Position numbers and translations under genes: made by a program. This document shows, piece by piece, positions 32,776-45,234 of a DNA stretch of 64,000 nucleotides (positions within the stretch are counted from its first letter, which is position 1; every line of letters begins with the position of its first letter). The notes beneath the pieces are model-generated. The model ran no database searches. It had not been told where the DNA came from and saw only the letters and a program-made list of their open reading frames with translations. Source of the DNA: Ephydatia muelleri (lineage: Eukaryota; Porifera; Demospongiae; Spongillida; Spongillidae); contig JABACO010000008.1 of assembly GCA_013339895.1 (NCBI GenBank), positions 324,876 through 388,875 on the forward strand, read 5' to 3'.

Positions 32776-33185
32776 AGTTTGGGGTGTGTATTGTGGGCGG
32801 GTCGATGTTACAGGGGGTCACGTGATATACTCTGCTGTGTAGTGTTGTTGCTGATGTGCTGATATCTTTGGGCAACCAAGTCCCCGATCCTTGACTACGC
32901 GCCATACGCGAAACACACGTGTACGAAGCTTCTAAAATCACTAAAACATCCATAGAAAAGCAGGCCTTCATTCCATATTAGTGATTTGGTGCTTATTGTG
33001 TAGTGAAGTGCTATTGTGCAGTGCCTCTAATACGGTGCTGTGCCTGTGACATAGTGCTATGGTGCAGTGCTTGTGAAATAGTCATGGTGCAGTGACTATG
33101 AAGTGGTGCTAAGGTCAGTGGTGTACAGTTGTAGGAAGCATGGGGCCCATTGCCACATTCTTATATTTGTCAAAGTGGGGGCATT

Positions 33186-33186
<1 letters not shown>

Positions 33187-33216
<30 letters not shown>
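33187..33216. repeat. Poly-C tract
   Basis: A run of 30 C. Around it only non-coding sequence with scattered ACATGTAC motifs (33220-34050) and a CACACATGCA microsatellite (33512-33590) is seen. Confidence 0.9.
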
Positions 33217-34049
33217 ACCTTTTAATATCATCCTATGTGCTTGATGGTGCTGTATAGCCATGGTGCTGTGCTTGTGAAGTACATGTAGCTATGGGTCTGT
33301 GCTTTTGAAGAAAGTTTGGTGTAGTTGAATGTGAACACTAAGCTTACATGTACATGTATTACCATTCAGCTGCTAGCCTTATGTAAACTTTCCAGTGGCC
33401 CAGTCCTGCCATACACAAGTAGCAATAATATTCACTGCCACCATATGCAAGGCTTCAAAGCTTAGAAGTATCAAGGGCATTGGAAAGTTTTCTATTGCTT
33501 AGCACTTTTCAACACACACATGCACACGCATGCACACACACATATGCACACATGCACACGTGTATACATACATACACACATGCACACACAATCAGTATGT
33601 ACCGGTACAGAAATGGTGTGGGAACAAGTGTACGAAAAGAAAAGGTAAAAATTTATTAATGTAACGATAAAATTATAACCTTACAAGTGATTTTGCTGGA
33701 TGCTGTCCCATAGGTACGTAAGATAAATATAATATTCATTTGTGCAGCTCAGAGGTCAACAACAAAAGGGCATTGTTTGCTATGTAAACTGAGGTTATCC
33801 TAATCTGATGTTAGCTATTGAGCTAGACATGTACATGTAACAAGTTCTAAGAAGCAAACACTATTGACGTACATGTAGTACCTACATGTGCATGTATGTG
33901 GCATGGGCCTTTTGTGCCTGATGCCATAAACTTTACAATCAAGTACATGTACATGATGGGAGGGGGGGTGGAGTGTGCTTTGGGCCTCATGCAAAACCTT
34001 TGGTTAGTGGTAGAGGCATTTACGTCTGATGCATAAAGTCCTGGTACTT

Positions 34050-34600
34050 TTTTTCTAGGGTTCAATATCAAGAGTTGTGTTAAAAGTCTGTTTGGGACTG
34101 TTTCTATGGAGATGAGGCGAAATATTACTCGAGGACACTCCTGTATCTGGTTTTGTACTGGGGAAGAGCAGCACCAGGAACCCAATGCTGAGACTGACCA
34201 TCTGGAGTGTTCAACACCTCCAGGGATATCCACCTTAGGCTCAACAAATTTACTTAAATACCCCTACGTTCCACTGTACTCAGCTGGCATACACTTCTTC
34301 ATCAAGCAAACCAGATGGGCAGGTGTGTTGAGTGTACCAAAGGCAGGCAGTTCTAGCAATGGAGGCCTACAAATAATGCTGCCACTGTTCCACTCACCCC
34401 TCTTCCACTTCAAAGTTGGGACGCCACTCGCATCTAAGAACTTCCGCTCCACTTTCCTATCCCTGGTATGGTGGAGCAATGTGGCTACAATCCAGCCAAA
34501 TACAACACTCGCATTGGTGCAGCCACTTACAGTAACTGCTGACATCATTCAGAAGTACATATGGTGCAGCCACACTCATTGTTAGTAATAGCAATAGCAG
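34050..34600 (+). pseudogene. Decayed DIRS-like tyrosine recombinase fragment
   Basis: The frame at 34106-34585 includes GIHFFIKQT and SPLFHFKVGTPL, matching at DNA and protein level the recombinase at 1656-2470 (there IHFFIKRSKTDQ and SPLFHFRDGRPL). A deletion removed much of the middle and the catalytic residues cannot be traced. It is an older relative of the element at the left end. Confidence 0.65.
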
Positions 34601-34731
34601 AAGAGGGCAAATTGTGTATGTTTTTTAAATGCACATTACATGTTTGCACTAACCATACACTGTGCAGAGACAGGGGAGGGGTTTGGGGGCCGTTTGGGCC
34701 TGTGCCAGCAAGCATTGGCATAACATAGAAA

Positions 34732-34755
34732 GGGGGGGGGGGGGGGGGGGGGGGG
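34732..34755. repeat. Poly-G tract
   Basis: A run of 24 G. The following segment to 35318 holds no recognised gene; a T run and A run lie at 34838-34865. Confidence 0.9.
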
Positions 34756-35324
34756 TGGTTTATAGTATGCTTTTAACCTGATGCAGAGGCTTTGGCCTAG
34801 TGATAGACTGATCAGCGCTACAGTTTACACAAAACTTTTTTTTTTTTTTAAAAAAGAAAAAAAATGAAAGCATTGCTATTCCATTGAAGCCCCACGAAGG
34901 TGATTAAAGCGCTTTACGTGTGGTTACTGACTCTGGCCTGGCCATACACATGTATGCAGACAAAGATTCAAAATACGGCACGTGCAGATTTGATGTTAAT
35001 CGATCTAGGTAGGGCTGAAATGCCTACGTAGGTCGCAACTGTACTGAAAAGTGCCATTTGCAAATATCTATGTCTTGTATCAGTGCACGTGCCTATTAGC
35101 CTTCGCGCTTCATTCATCGAGCTGCAAGCAGGCTAAACGAACACGATAAGGAAAACACTATATAGGTCAAAAGTGTCCATGACGATCAACATCATAGTGT
35201 CCCTCTTGGCAGTCGAGACCTACGGTACTAGTCTGGGACTATCGTACTTTTGTATCAGGCCAGAAGCTGGCAGTAACCATATCGGGCTCTCCCTCGCTCT
35301 TTCGTATCGAAACGCTCTCGGCCT

Positions 35325-35881
35325 TATGGCAAGCCATCAGTAACAAAATTCGAAGACGACCTCTGGGAGACGTCATGGAACCTTATGTCGTTGTCAGTGT
35401 ATTTTAGGACGTCGTAAGATCGTGTTACGACGTCGTGAGTGGTTTTTTTTTTTACGGCGTCGTGAGATTTTTTTACGACGTCGTGAGATGTGTTACGACG
35501 TCGTAGATTCTTTACGACGTCGTGACATTTACGACGTCGTGAGACTTACGACGTCGTGAGATACTTTACGACGTCGTGAGACTTACGACGTCGTGAGATA
35601 CTTTACGACGTCGTGAGACTTACGACGTCGTGAGAACTTTACGACGTCGTGAGATATTTTTAGGCCTGATTACGTCATAACAACATGCCCTTTCATATGT
35701 CTGTAGTCTCGTACCCACCCCCACATTTACGTAAGCAATCCTAATAGTGGCTAACATGGCACAAGGCAACGATTCATCTTTCTCTAGCGAGTGGGAGACA
35801 TTTTTTACGGAGGTGGCTCGAGATGTTGCAAGTGCTAATAACCAGAGGGGCCTTGCAAACGAGGAATTCAGCGAGTATGTA
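35325..35881 (+). repeat. Left terminal inverted repeat with ACGACGTCGT array
   Basis: After about 75 bp of terminal sequence, roughly a dozen copies of ACGACGTCGT, itself a palindrome, occur at 35399-35652, spaced by GAGA/GAGACTT/GAGATACTTT. They probably bind the transposase. The arm ends inside the transposase gene, so its first 42 codons belong to the repeat. A CRE-like TTACGTCATAA lies at about 35670. Confidence 0.9.
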
Positions 35882-37556
35882 GTGGAACAGCTGGAAATGA
35901 TTATCATCTCTGTATCAACCTTGAATAGTTATTTGGGATCCCATTTGCCCAGTAGCGAGTTAGGAAGCGAAATTGCTATATCAAATATGTGTGAAGAGTT
36001 GAGCAGCCTTTTGGAATGCCTCCGATGTATATTGTCCGAATGGGAAGAGTATCTCAACCACCCATTCAGTAGCGGGAATTACTCGTATAGTGCCCCTACA
36101 AGAGCATCGTCTGGACCAGGAAGACCAAGGTTTGACATCAGTGAGCAACAGCTAATGTACCTTCATTCGATGGGCTTTACTTGGGTTGAAATAGCGAACT
36201 TACTTGGTGTGTCACGCATGACTATCTTTCGTCGACGAAGAGAATTTGGACAAGTTTTGGGTGACAACATTGATGATGGTGAGTTGGAATTGGTTGTTCG
36301 ACAGATTCGAAGGAGTTCCCCATCACTGGGTCAAACGATGGTTTGGGGTACACTGCGATCTATGGGGTATCGTGTCACAAGGGAGAGAGTACGAGAAGCA
36401 ATAAGAACCACATGCAGATCCAATCAATAATGCTTTGAGATGGAGAGAAGTATCTGCCAGGCGCACATACTCTGTACCTGGACCCAATTCTTTGTGGCAT
36501 ATAGGTAAGGTCAAGCACACATACTGTGTAACATTTACATGTGCATTTGGCAGCTATTTTTGGCTTTCGTTTGATATGTATGCATGACTGTGGCAAATAA
36601 AGTGGACACTCTTTTCGGTGTGGTTATGTAATATTTGAGATCTTAGGCTTAGGCTTAGTTTCAATAGGGACTGTATTGGCAGCAAGCACTCACTTTAACT
36701 ATGACCTGAAGTAGAAATTGGCATTATTACCTAAGGCTTGCTCATACCTTAAATAATGTGATCAATTTGTATACACCCTGCAGATGGGCACCATAAACTG
36801 ATTCGTTGGCGGATGGTCACACATGGGGCAATTGATGGATTTAGTAGACTTGTCCTCTTTCTCCAGTGTTCAACAAATAACCGTGCCAGCACTGTGTATG
36901 GCCTCTTCCTTGGTGCAGTTGGTCAATATGGTCTTCCTTCACGGGTGAGGACTGATCAAGGCAGAGAAAATGTTCAAGTCGCACGACACATGCTACGAAA
37001 CCGAGGGGTTAACAGGAGGTCCATCATTGTAGGTAGTTCTGTGCATAATCAACGAATAGAGCGATTATGGAAGGACAGCCATCGTTGTGCAACTTCCTTT
37101 TATTACCGGCTTTTCTACTACATGGAACAACATGACCTTTTGGATCCCATCAATGAAAATCACCTATTTGCATTACACTACGTCTATCTCCCACGGATAA
37201 ATCGCTCCCTGAAGCAGTTTAAAGAAGCATGGAATTGTCATGGACTACGTACTGAGAGAGGGAAAACCCCAAATCAGCTTTTCACAGCTGGTCTTCTGAG
37301 GTTGAGGTATTCAGGGCTTGATGCTGTTGATCTTTTTGAAGATGTTTCAGATGAGTATGGGCAATCCGAGGAAGGTGGAAGTAATAATGAAGAAGCAGTT
37401 GATGATGATCAAGGGGTACCAGTGCCTCAACTGTCTGTTTCAATTACACCAGTGCAATTGAGTAGAATACAAGAAACAGTGAGTCCCCTTTCTGATGATA
37501 GTGATTATGGTATATCACTGTACAGAATAGTTCTTCAGACACTGGACAATCCCTAA
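35756..37556 (+). pseudogene. IS3-like DDE integrase (transposase), one frameshift
   Basis: Exon 1 is 35756-36504 and exon 2 36784-37556, phase 1, GT-AG. The N-terminal part is Ser/Glu-rich; then GRPRFDISEQQLMYLHSMGF and WVEIANLLGVSRMTIFRRRR form a helix-turn-helix. Near 36410 the frame slips by a base; the next frame gives DPINNALRWREVSARRTYSV and PGPNSLWHI. Exon 2 holds the core: Asp in WHIDGHHKLIRW (spanning the splice), Asp in SRVRTDQGRENV and Glu in HNQRIERLWKD, with 34 residues between the last two. The acidic C-terminus is non-conserved. AATAAA lies at 37782. The enzyme would cut and rejoin element ends in the nucleus. The frameshift makes this copy probably inactive unless it is a sequencing error. 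Confidence 0.82.
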
Positions 37557-38172
37557 GTTTCACTTTTGTGCCGTCATGTACATATTGCAGAATTTACCAT
37601 TTTTCACTATGATGTTGCAGTGATTATTATCAAGTTCAGAACAACATGCTTATTGACGAAAATCATGCATGTGATCAAATCAGAGATGTATATGGGTTAA
37701 GTTATGTTCTTATAACATAACCAACCACTTAACTTCCAAGTTAAAGTTTCAGTTAAAGTTTAATGCCATTAATTTTATTCCAATAAACAGCGATATTACT
37801 GAGCATGTGGGCATGCGCATGCATATTTTATAAATAAAAATATATTATTCTTAACTACCCGACAGGAAAGCGGTTGTCAAGAGTACGTCTTGTTATCGAA
37901 TTGTCACTTCGGTGTATGAATGCTGCATTGTGTCCATTCTCACAGGTTCAGACATCATCCAATTAATGTCTGACCGGCAGTTGACCGTCAAAATTTCCAC
38001 GGTTTTTGCCTCAATAGGCTGACGGTTAAGTGGTTCGCCAATTATTCACTTTTCCTTACGGTCACGGACGCGGTCAAGCCAACCGTATCGCCTGGTTTTG
38101 ACGGTTGGCGGGCGAACCGCGGCATCACTGGTACCGATACCGAAAAATATTACACTTTGTGTACGTAGCAAC

Positions 38173-41100
38173 ATGGCTGTTGAAGAGAGCCACACTATTT
38201 GTAAGGGGCCAGAAAAGGAGATCAAAAACGAGGAGATCGAGGTCCTTTTTGAGTACAAAGGATTCCGAAAGGCTTGTAAAGCCACCCTCAGTACCCTCTG
38301 CCTGTGTATGCAACAGCAACTGCGTTCTGTTGGGGAGCCTGAAGCAACTGTGTCTATTGCTGGATCAGAAGGCGATGAGCAGGCGTGCACTTTTCTTCTC
38401 CAGAGATGGAGCCACAAATGGAAGGCTTTTGTGAATGTGGGTAGTGTTCTAGAAATACTAGATGATGACAAGGTGACTGTGACTCACAAGCCAGTGTCAT
38501 CCCCCAGTAAGGCAAGTGGCCCTGTAGTTTTGGCTTTCTTTGTACTTGGTTTGTGTGCCACAGAGAAGTCTCGTAGTAGTAATTGTGTCCTTAATGGTGC
38601 TAGTTCCGTACGTGGTATACCCCGTATATACGGGGTATACCCCGTTAATTTGTTTTCGATTTATTAAGGTCTAGGACATCGCAAATATTCTGCAGCTGCT
38701 ACAAACATATGAAGGGATGGTTGAATAACAAGGGTACACAATACTGTAGTATACTTTCCTACGACATGTAGCGTTGTGAACATTTTCGCCAACTTTATCA
38801 GTACAAGGATTGTATTCATCGCCCAGCGCTCGTATGTAACCTCACGAACGTGAACATTTATTAGACGCATGACACATTGCTATTTTATTAGTACTAGTTC
38901 TGATGCTTGCTGCATGAATTCACACTAGTGTGACTCACAACAAGACATGATTGTATGTTATACGCGTTGCATGTACTTTTAATAAACGTTTCCCAGAAGG
39001 CAATTCATGCACATTGCCATGCGCGTCTCATGTGATTCCTTCGATGATATTTTATCTCCAGGCCCGGCGCACTCTGTCCAAAGTTGGTGCGGCCAATTAT
39101 TAAATATTAGTATGGGCGTGGCCCCATGCAAAGCGCGCGCGCGTTGAAGTTTTCTAGCACATGCCCGGCCCATGTTGATGAAATACATGTTTATAAACTA
39201 CAAGATGCAAAAACAGAATCATATGTAACCGGACAATGCGAACATGGGTGTGGCAAAAGCAAAGTAACTGATCAAGATTCAAGCTCTTTAAGTAGTAGGG
39301 GACTTTCGGTATCATTATCAAGGATTGCCAAATACTATTGTCCTATGCTCGAACTGCTAACAAATTCATCTGCGTTGTTCTCTAGCTTGATGGTGTCAGT
39401 GAGAGCTTTGTGAACCTGTAACACCATTAGGGGATTTAATCTTACCTGGCTCATTGTACTGCGTCGATAGCTTTTAATCCTACGGAGCGCGCTAAATGTA
39501 CTTTCGGAAGTTGCATTTGTAGCAGTCATAACTAGCAATTCGCTTCATTACTGTACAAACTCAGACAGAAGTTGTATTTGAGGTGCTGTTAAAGTGCAAG
39601 TGTACTTTATGATGTCCAAAATTGTCGGCGGAATTTGAACTGTTGAATACAAGTTTAGAAATTCCGTGCAAAAAATAGACAACCGATAACGTAATAGCTC
39701 TGGATGGAGGTCATCTTTAATGACTTCATAAAATGTGCAGACAAGCTCAAAATCTTTCTGGACTTCATCTTTCGTTCTTTAAATCCCTTCACGCAGATGT
39801 GGTAGTATGATAAGTCTTTACCTCATCATAGTGAAGAAATGGCCATGTCTTAAACTATGCAGCCTGAAACGATCGCAAGACAGGATTTTTTTTCTCCAAA
39901 TGAACACTTAGGGACGTCAAACCCATAGGGTGGTGCGGGTGTCGGGGATCTGAGGCAGATCATTTATTGAGAGCAAAGAGTTGGCCATAGTTGCACAGCA
40001 AGAAATTCATACAATGGTTAAAGTACGACTACGAATTAATGTAATTAAAATGATGTGAGACTAACAAGTTCAAATAGTTATAGACGATCGATAATTGTGC
40101 AGAGGGAATTCATACAATGGTTAAAGAATAAATGCACAATGACATCAGACACGCCCACATATTAGACACGCCCATTTTGGGACCGAAAGTTGGTGCGGCC
40201 AAAGCCGTACCAACCGCACCGTGTGCGCCGGGCCTGATCTCCGATGTTTCCTATTCCGTGAGGCACAGTCTTAATCCTGAACTGTATGGTGCCGCCATTT
40301 TGTGGTTGATCAAATAGGACGCGTGGTGGCTACAATAACTGTTAGACTCACAAAGCAATTGAATATAGTTAAAATAAAACCACCAAACCGAGTACATGCG
40401 GGTTTTTCCTCACTGCTGCGTATAACCATTAATAATAGTATTATCACCATTTAATAGTGTAATGTATGCGTGTCAAACCAAAATATAAGTCTTTGCTCTA
40501 ACTTGATTTGGTAGGGTCTGGTTAACGTTGAAGTAATGACTACACAAAGATCTTTAAAATCACACCTGTTTAAGGCAGTGCAGTATTTTGATGCAATAGA
40601 TTTAAATGCTGAAATTTTACATAATAGTAAATTACCCTAAGCCTCACATTCGTTGTAAGCTACTGTAAAATCGGACGTATGGTTTGTTCATTTCAGGCCC
40701 AACGTTGTATACCCTGTATTTACGGGGTATACCCCGGAACGGAAGAGATTAAGCCAGCTTACTTTGATGTGTAATTTTATTATGTTACAGGCCAAGTCAC
40801 CTTATGAGCGCTCAAGTGGCATTTTGGAAAGAGTGAAGAAACCAACTGAGGTGGAGGCGAGAGCTTTGGCCAAATGCTTTCCTTCAGGAAAGTCAAAAAA
40901 GGAGGGATTTGACCCAAATGCTGAGTGCGTTGTGGCTGATGCACAGGCAAAGAAGAAGGCTGCTTTCAAAGGGAAACAACGTTCAGTGTCTGTAAATGTT
41001 GTAATGCTGAAGCACTACCAGGAAATCATCCCTAGGGGAAATACACGCAAGGAGCTATTCTCTCAAGAGAGAATCAAGAGAGTGTCTGTCACAAGAGACA

Positions 41101-43645
41101 TGTCCAACCTTCAAATACGGAATGCTATTATCCGTGCCTTTAAAGTTTCATCCTTCTCTTTCCTTGAGAGTGATAAAAAGGGACACTTGACAAGATTTGA
41201 TAATGATTCTCTGGACGGGGAAGGTGCTGTGAAGCGAAGAGGGTGTCTCTACTTGTGTGAAATAGATGTGAGTATATGCATGTACATGTGTCTCCTTGTG
41301 TATTCATGTTTTTTTTTTCTCTCTATTCAGGATAGTGAGGCTGTTCCTGAGCACCCAACGAAGAAGTTTAAACCCAGTGTAGACAGTGGGGCCCATTGTT
41401 CAAAGGATTTGGTAAGGATAGATTATTTTTCGTTCATTCTTCTTAATGTTCACTTTGAACTACAGGCATCAAGTGATTGGAACGAGACTGTCCAGCAGTC
41501 GTCTGACAACACAGGAAAGGTATGTCTATCTTTGATGACTTGTTGTATTGTTACATGTGATACTCTACCCAGGCTTCTCCACGTGAAGTGATCGACTTGG
41601 GCAGTGGTAGTGAAAGTGACAATGAAAGTGAACTTGGCAGAGTATGCATTATCAACTAAACTGAGCTTGCAGGATTCACATATGTTTTATGGCACAGGCA
41701 CAGGCTTACATTGAAGAAGCCCGACAGATAAGGAAGGAGCAGGATGAGGCTTATCAGCAATCTCTGGAGGCAGATAAAGCTAAGGCCAAAGCTGAGAGGG
41801 AACAACTTCAGGATGTATGAAAATCATGTTTGTTTGTATTGTAACATTTAATAGTTGTGCTTGTAGATCAGGAAGGATCTGTCTCGTCAATGGAGTAATA
41901 AACTGACTCAGCCTGAAGGCATGAAATTCACTCTTCAATTTAGTGATTCATCCAAAACAGAGTGTCGTCTCCTGCCACTCACTTCAAGTAAGGTGAGTAA
42001 TCAGGGCAACTGATGGGCATTGTATGGATCATTTAGTGAAGGGATAACCCAGACATGCAGAATTTTAGCGAAAGTGTGCATGAAATTGTGCAGGTGCTGT
42101 ATGAAATAGCTACTGTATATGGAAACGTGACCAAGGGATTCAGTATTCATACAATTATTCCTCGGGAGCTGGTGCCCGTGACTTGCCAAGTTAAGGACAT
42201 CTCCTCCTCTGTTCTTATTGTGGAAGAAGGGGAGAACGCTCCTGACTTGCTAACGTTTGTGCGAGAAACACTAGGCCAAGCTGAGGTACTATAAATTGTA
42301 CCTAATCCAAAATATTGCATAACCTTTTTGCTTGCTCTAGACTCAGGAGGAACAAGTTGTGGAGGAGGTGAAAGATGGATCACAGCTAATCCAAAGAGGT
42401 AAAAAAATAATGGTATCATCAGTCAAGACCTTGGGCATTAGAATTGTAGCCCTTACTTGTGTGGTCATATGGCTATATACCCACCCTCTACCTTTCATGG
42501 CTGGTTGGAGGTGTTGACTAATAGTATGAATGGTGTGTGGTTTAATCTATAACTATTTCGTTTTCCTCACAGTGAATGAAATGCGCCACAAGTTCATGTC
42601 TGATAACACACATCAAGGTGTGGGGAGAGCATTTCACAGAGACCATGTCTATGAGGATGTCATTAAGACATATGAGGACAATCTCGAGGAAATTCTGAAG
42701 GATTATCCATTTCGAGTCCGTTTTATCAATGAGAAAGCTGTGGACATGGGGGGAGTTTGTCGTGATTTGTTCTCTGCCTTTTGGGAAGATAGCTATGTAA
42801 AGATTTTTGATGGGGAGAAATTGTTGGTGCCAGCTGTACGTCCCAATCCTGATATGGCTGTCCTTCGTCTTCACGGCACCATTCTTTCTCATGGGTTCAT
42901 GGTTTGTGGATTCTTGCCCATTCGCATCGCCTTTCCTGTCCTTGCTGCCATATTTTTTGGGCCTGAAGTGGAGGTGCCAGACAGCATCATCCTCGATTCC
43001 TTCATCGACTACTTGGCTGCTTATGAGAGCTCTTTCATCAGCCAGGCTCTTACAAAAGTTCAAAACAACAACCAGTTGCCCTCCACCTTGCAGGGGCAAA
43101 TCATCTCCACTCTAAGCCGCATGGGTTGCGTCCAAGTCCCAACAAAGGCAAACCTAAAAGAGGTAGTAGTGTCGACAGCAAGACATCTCTTTCTTGGGAA
43201 ACCACTGGGAGTCTTATACACAATTCATTCCGGTGTGCCCAAGCTTTTCCTTTGTTTCTTTCAGACGATGACAGTGAGTGAGTTCTTTGGCCTGTACAAA
43301 GCTCTCAATGCTACTTCAGAGAGAGTCCTGGATTTGATTGAAGAGCCTAGTGCCATGAACTCAGCTGAAAAAAGAATCTTCTCTTACCTCATTACTTTTG
43401 TAAGCAATAGCAGACAGGATGACTTGAGATTGTTCCTGCGATTCGTGACTGGGAGTTCAGTGCTTCTTGGTGAGAGTATTAGGGTGTCGTTCAACAATAC
43501 TGAAGGTCTGGCTCGATCACCAACTGCAAAGACATGCTCATGCGCCATTGAACTCTCTCTATCCTACTCTACATACCCCGAGTTTGAACAGGAATTGTCG
43601 AAAGTCCTTTCGAGTGAAGGTGCCTGGGCAATGGACACTATCTGA
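38173..43645 (+). CDS. HECT-domain E3 ubiquitin ligase, ten exons, transposon cargo
   Basis: Exons: 38173-38511, 40791-41267, 41331-41411, 41466-41519, 41573-41641, 41698-41814, 41867-41992, 42094-42285, 42341-42398, 42573-43645; all junctions keep frame, giving 861 residues with no stop. Exon 1 ends AAG before GCAAGT, a GC-AG intron. Residues 1-300 are unassigned and basic; 301-340 are acidic/Ser-rich (LGSGSESDNESELG); then a charged helix (AQAYIEEARQIRKEQDEAYQ...) precedes a segment that looks like a UBX/ubiquitin-like fold. The last 350 residues are HECT: VRFINEKAVDMGGVCRDLFS at its start and, near the end, GLARSPTAKTCSCAIEL with the catalytic Cys of the TC motif. It would take ubiquitin from an E2 and pass it to substrates. 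It lies wholly inside the IS3EU-like element. Confidence 0.82.
38614..40733. mobile_element. Unclassified element with GGTATACCCCGTA palindromic ends in HECT intron 1
   Basis: The left end starts GGTATACCCCGTATATACGG and the right end, on the complement, GGTATACCCCGTAAATACAG; the match runs about 34 bp. Each end is itself near-palindromic. I found no clear target duplication. A hAT element is nested inside it. Confidence 0.5.
39059..40236 (-). mobile_element. hAT element (5-bp duplication type) with decayed transposase
   Basis: Both ends read CAGGCCCGGCGCAC inward and ATCTC lies on both sides (39054-39058 and 40237-40241). Subterminal TTGGTGCGGCCAA-like motifs occur at both ends. On the minus strand, at 39335-39800, the remnant of a hAT C-terminus is readable, including MTATNATSESTFSALRRIKS and ADEFVSSS, with several stops upstream. 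The 5-bp duplication suggests the hAT5 group. Confidence 0.75.
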
Positions 43646-43929
43646 GAACTGTATGTACATTGAACTTTGTATACCCTCGACCTCATAACTGGTTATTTTT
43701 TGAGTTCATTTCATTATCTCAATGCATCATATTATCTATCACCTTATACTGTATGCAGTTAAAAATATAGGCTGATGTTACCAAAACAACATGCCGGGCA
43801 CAACGTGAATTTATAGCTTTTTAAAAATACCCAGGTTAAACAATCATAAAAATATAAAATTAGTGTGCCACCTTTCCCCCCAAAATTCTGCCTTGGGTGT
43901 CTTGGTGTTATGGGTCACACACATCCTCT

Positions 43930-44475
43930 GCTATAGCACCCTCTAGGACAATTTAGTTCTGAGTCAGGGGTTCAACAGGGGAATCCCCTGGGTCCCTTAC
44001 TCTTTGCACATGTGGTCTTGCAGAAGCCAATTTCCAGTGTGGATGCTGATATGATGAATGCATGGACCTCCTCTACCAGGCATATTACCTCGATGATGGT
44101 GCCTTAGCTGGAAACCGTCCAGCTGTGCTAGGGGCCATGCACAGCATTGAAGAGATGGGACCTGCTCTGGACCTTTACAGCAACTTTTCCAAATGTGAAC
44201 TCTTCAGTAGTAAAGGAAACACCTCTTTCCCACCAGCTGTGAAGTACTCCCTTCTACCAAACCTTGACATTCTTGGTGCTCCTATTGGTGACTACTAACT
44301 TACACTGTTTTAGATTTATCGCTGAAAAGTGTGCTGAATCCAAGAAATTGCTCACATGTCTTGTGGATATGGCTGGAGTTGATCTCCAGGTGGCATTCAC
44401 ATTAAGAGCATGTGTAGAGGTTTTTGCAAATTGGACCACCTAACCGGGTCACTCCTCCTAGATTGGCTTCAGATG
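43930..44475 (+). pseudogene. Reverse transcriptase fragment of a retroelement
   Basis: The plus strand reads SGVQQGNPLGPLLFA, then YYLDDGALAGNRPAVLGAMH and, after a frame change, LLTCLVDMAGVDLQVAFTL. QQG-x-PLGPLLF and Y-x-DD are reverse-transcriptase motifs 4 and 5. The type matches uncharacterised RT proteins common in sponges and corals. It is 5'-truncated and frame-broken. It meets a minus-strand C-terminal fragment of the same protein type tail to tail. Confidence 0.65.
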
Positions 44476-44477
44476 CC

Positions 44478-44838
44478 CTAGTGTTTCAGAATTAAGCAGG
44501 GATGTGTCACACAAAGATCAATTGCTGCAGACGTGCCCAACTCCCAGTTAGGGATGAGGATATCGTCAGGACGTGTTTGCTGTGCTTCATGGCCAGGCTG
44601 GTTTGGCTTCAAGTTGTGCACCCAAGCATGCACATTGACAAAACTCAAAAAGGGTGTCTCGGATTCTGTTCTGGCGGGAAACCACATCGGAGCCATTCTT
44701 GCAAGACAAGGCATGGTGACCAAAGTGATCCAAAGAATAGGACAGAGCTGACTGACCTTGGCTCACAGGAATACCTAACCACCACTTAATGGCAACTTGA
44801 AACTCAGAGGGATCAAGGTGAAGGTTAAGCCTTGGCAA
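44478..44838 (-). pseudogene. C-terminal fragment of the same retroelement protein type, inverted
   Basis: The minus strand reads LDPSEFQVAIKWWLGIP, FGHHALSCKNGSDVVSRQNR and IRDTLFEFCQCACLG, then in another frame RPDDILIPNWELGTSAAIDL. The HH-x3-C-x-x-G-x-DVV-x-RHN pattern is the conserved C-terminal part of these RT proteins. The remaining stretch to 45234 is AT-rich with no gene. Confidence 0.6.
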
Positions 44839-45234
44839 AGGTGTAACAGATAGCCACGCTTATGAGTGAGGCGAGGAAATTGACAGCAAGCGGGCCCTAT
44901 CCGGCAGAAAAATTAAATAAAATTAAATAAAATAGTAATAATCATAATATTATATATATATATATAATGGTTGTACACATTCATGTATTAAACACAGTAC
45001 ATATTATATGTTCCATATTATATGGATTAATTTGAGCATGAGAGGAGGAGATGGATAATAATTGTGCCCTGTCTGCTGTGGAACTTGTGCTGAGGAGTGA
45101 GTTGAATATATATATGGTTGCTAATAGCTGTCTTGAACTTTGAGACACTAACACAGAGTTCCACAGCTATGAGTACTTCAAAAATTAAAGAATTGCTAGT
45201 AAATGTCTGGTAATAAACGTTAACATTAAATGTC

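Noticed and set aside
38500..38515. Canonical GT donor at 38507 for HECT exon 1
   Set aside because: It would put exon 2 out of frame with an early stop; the GC donor four bases later keeps the frame.
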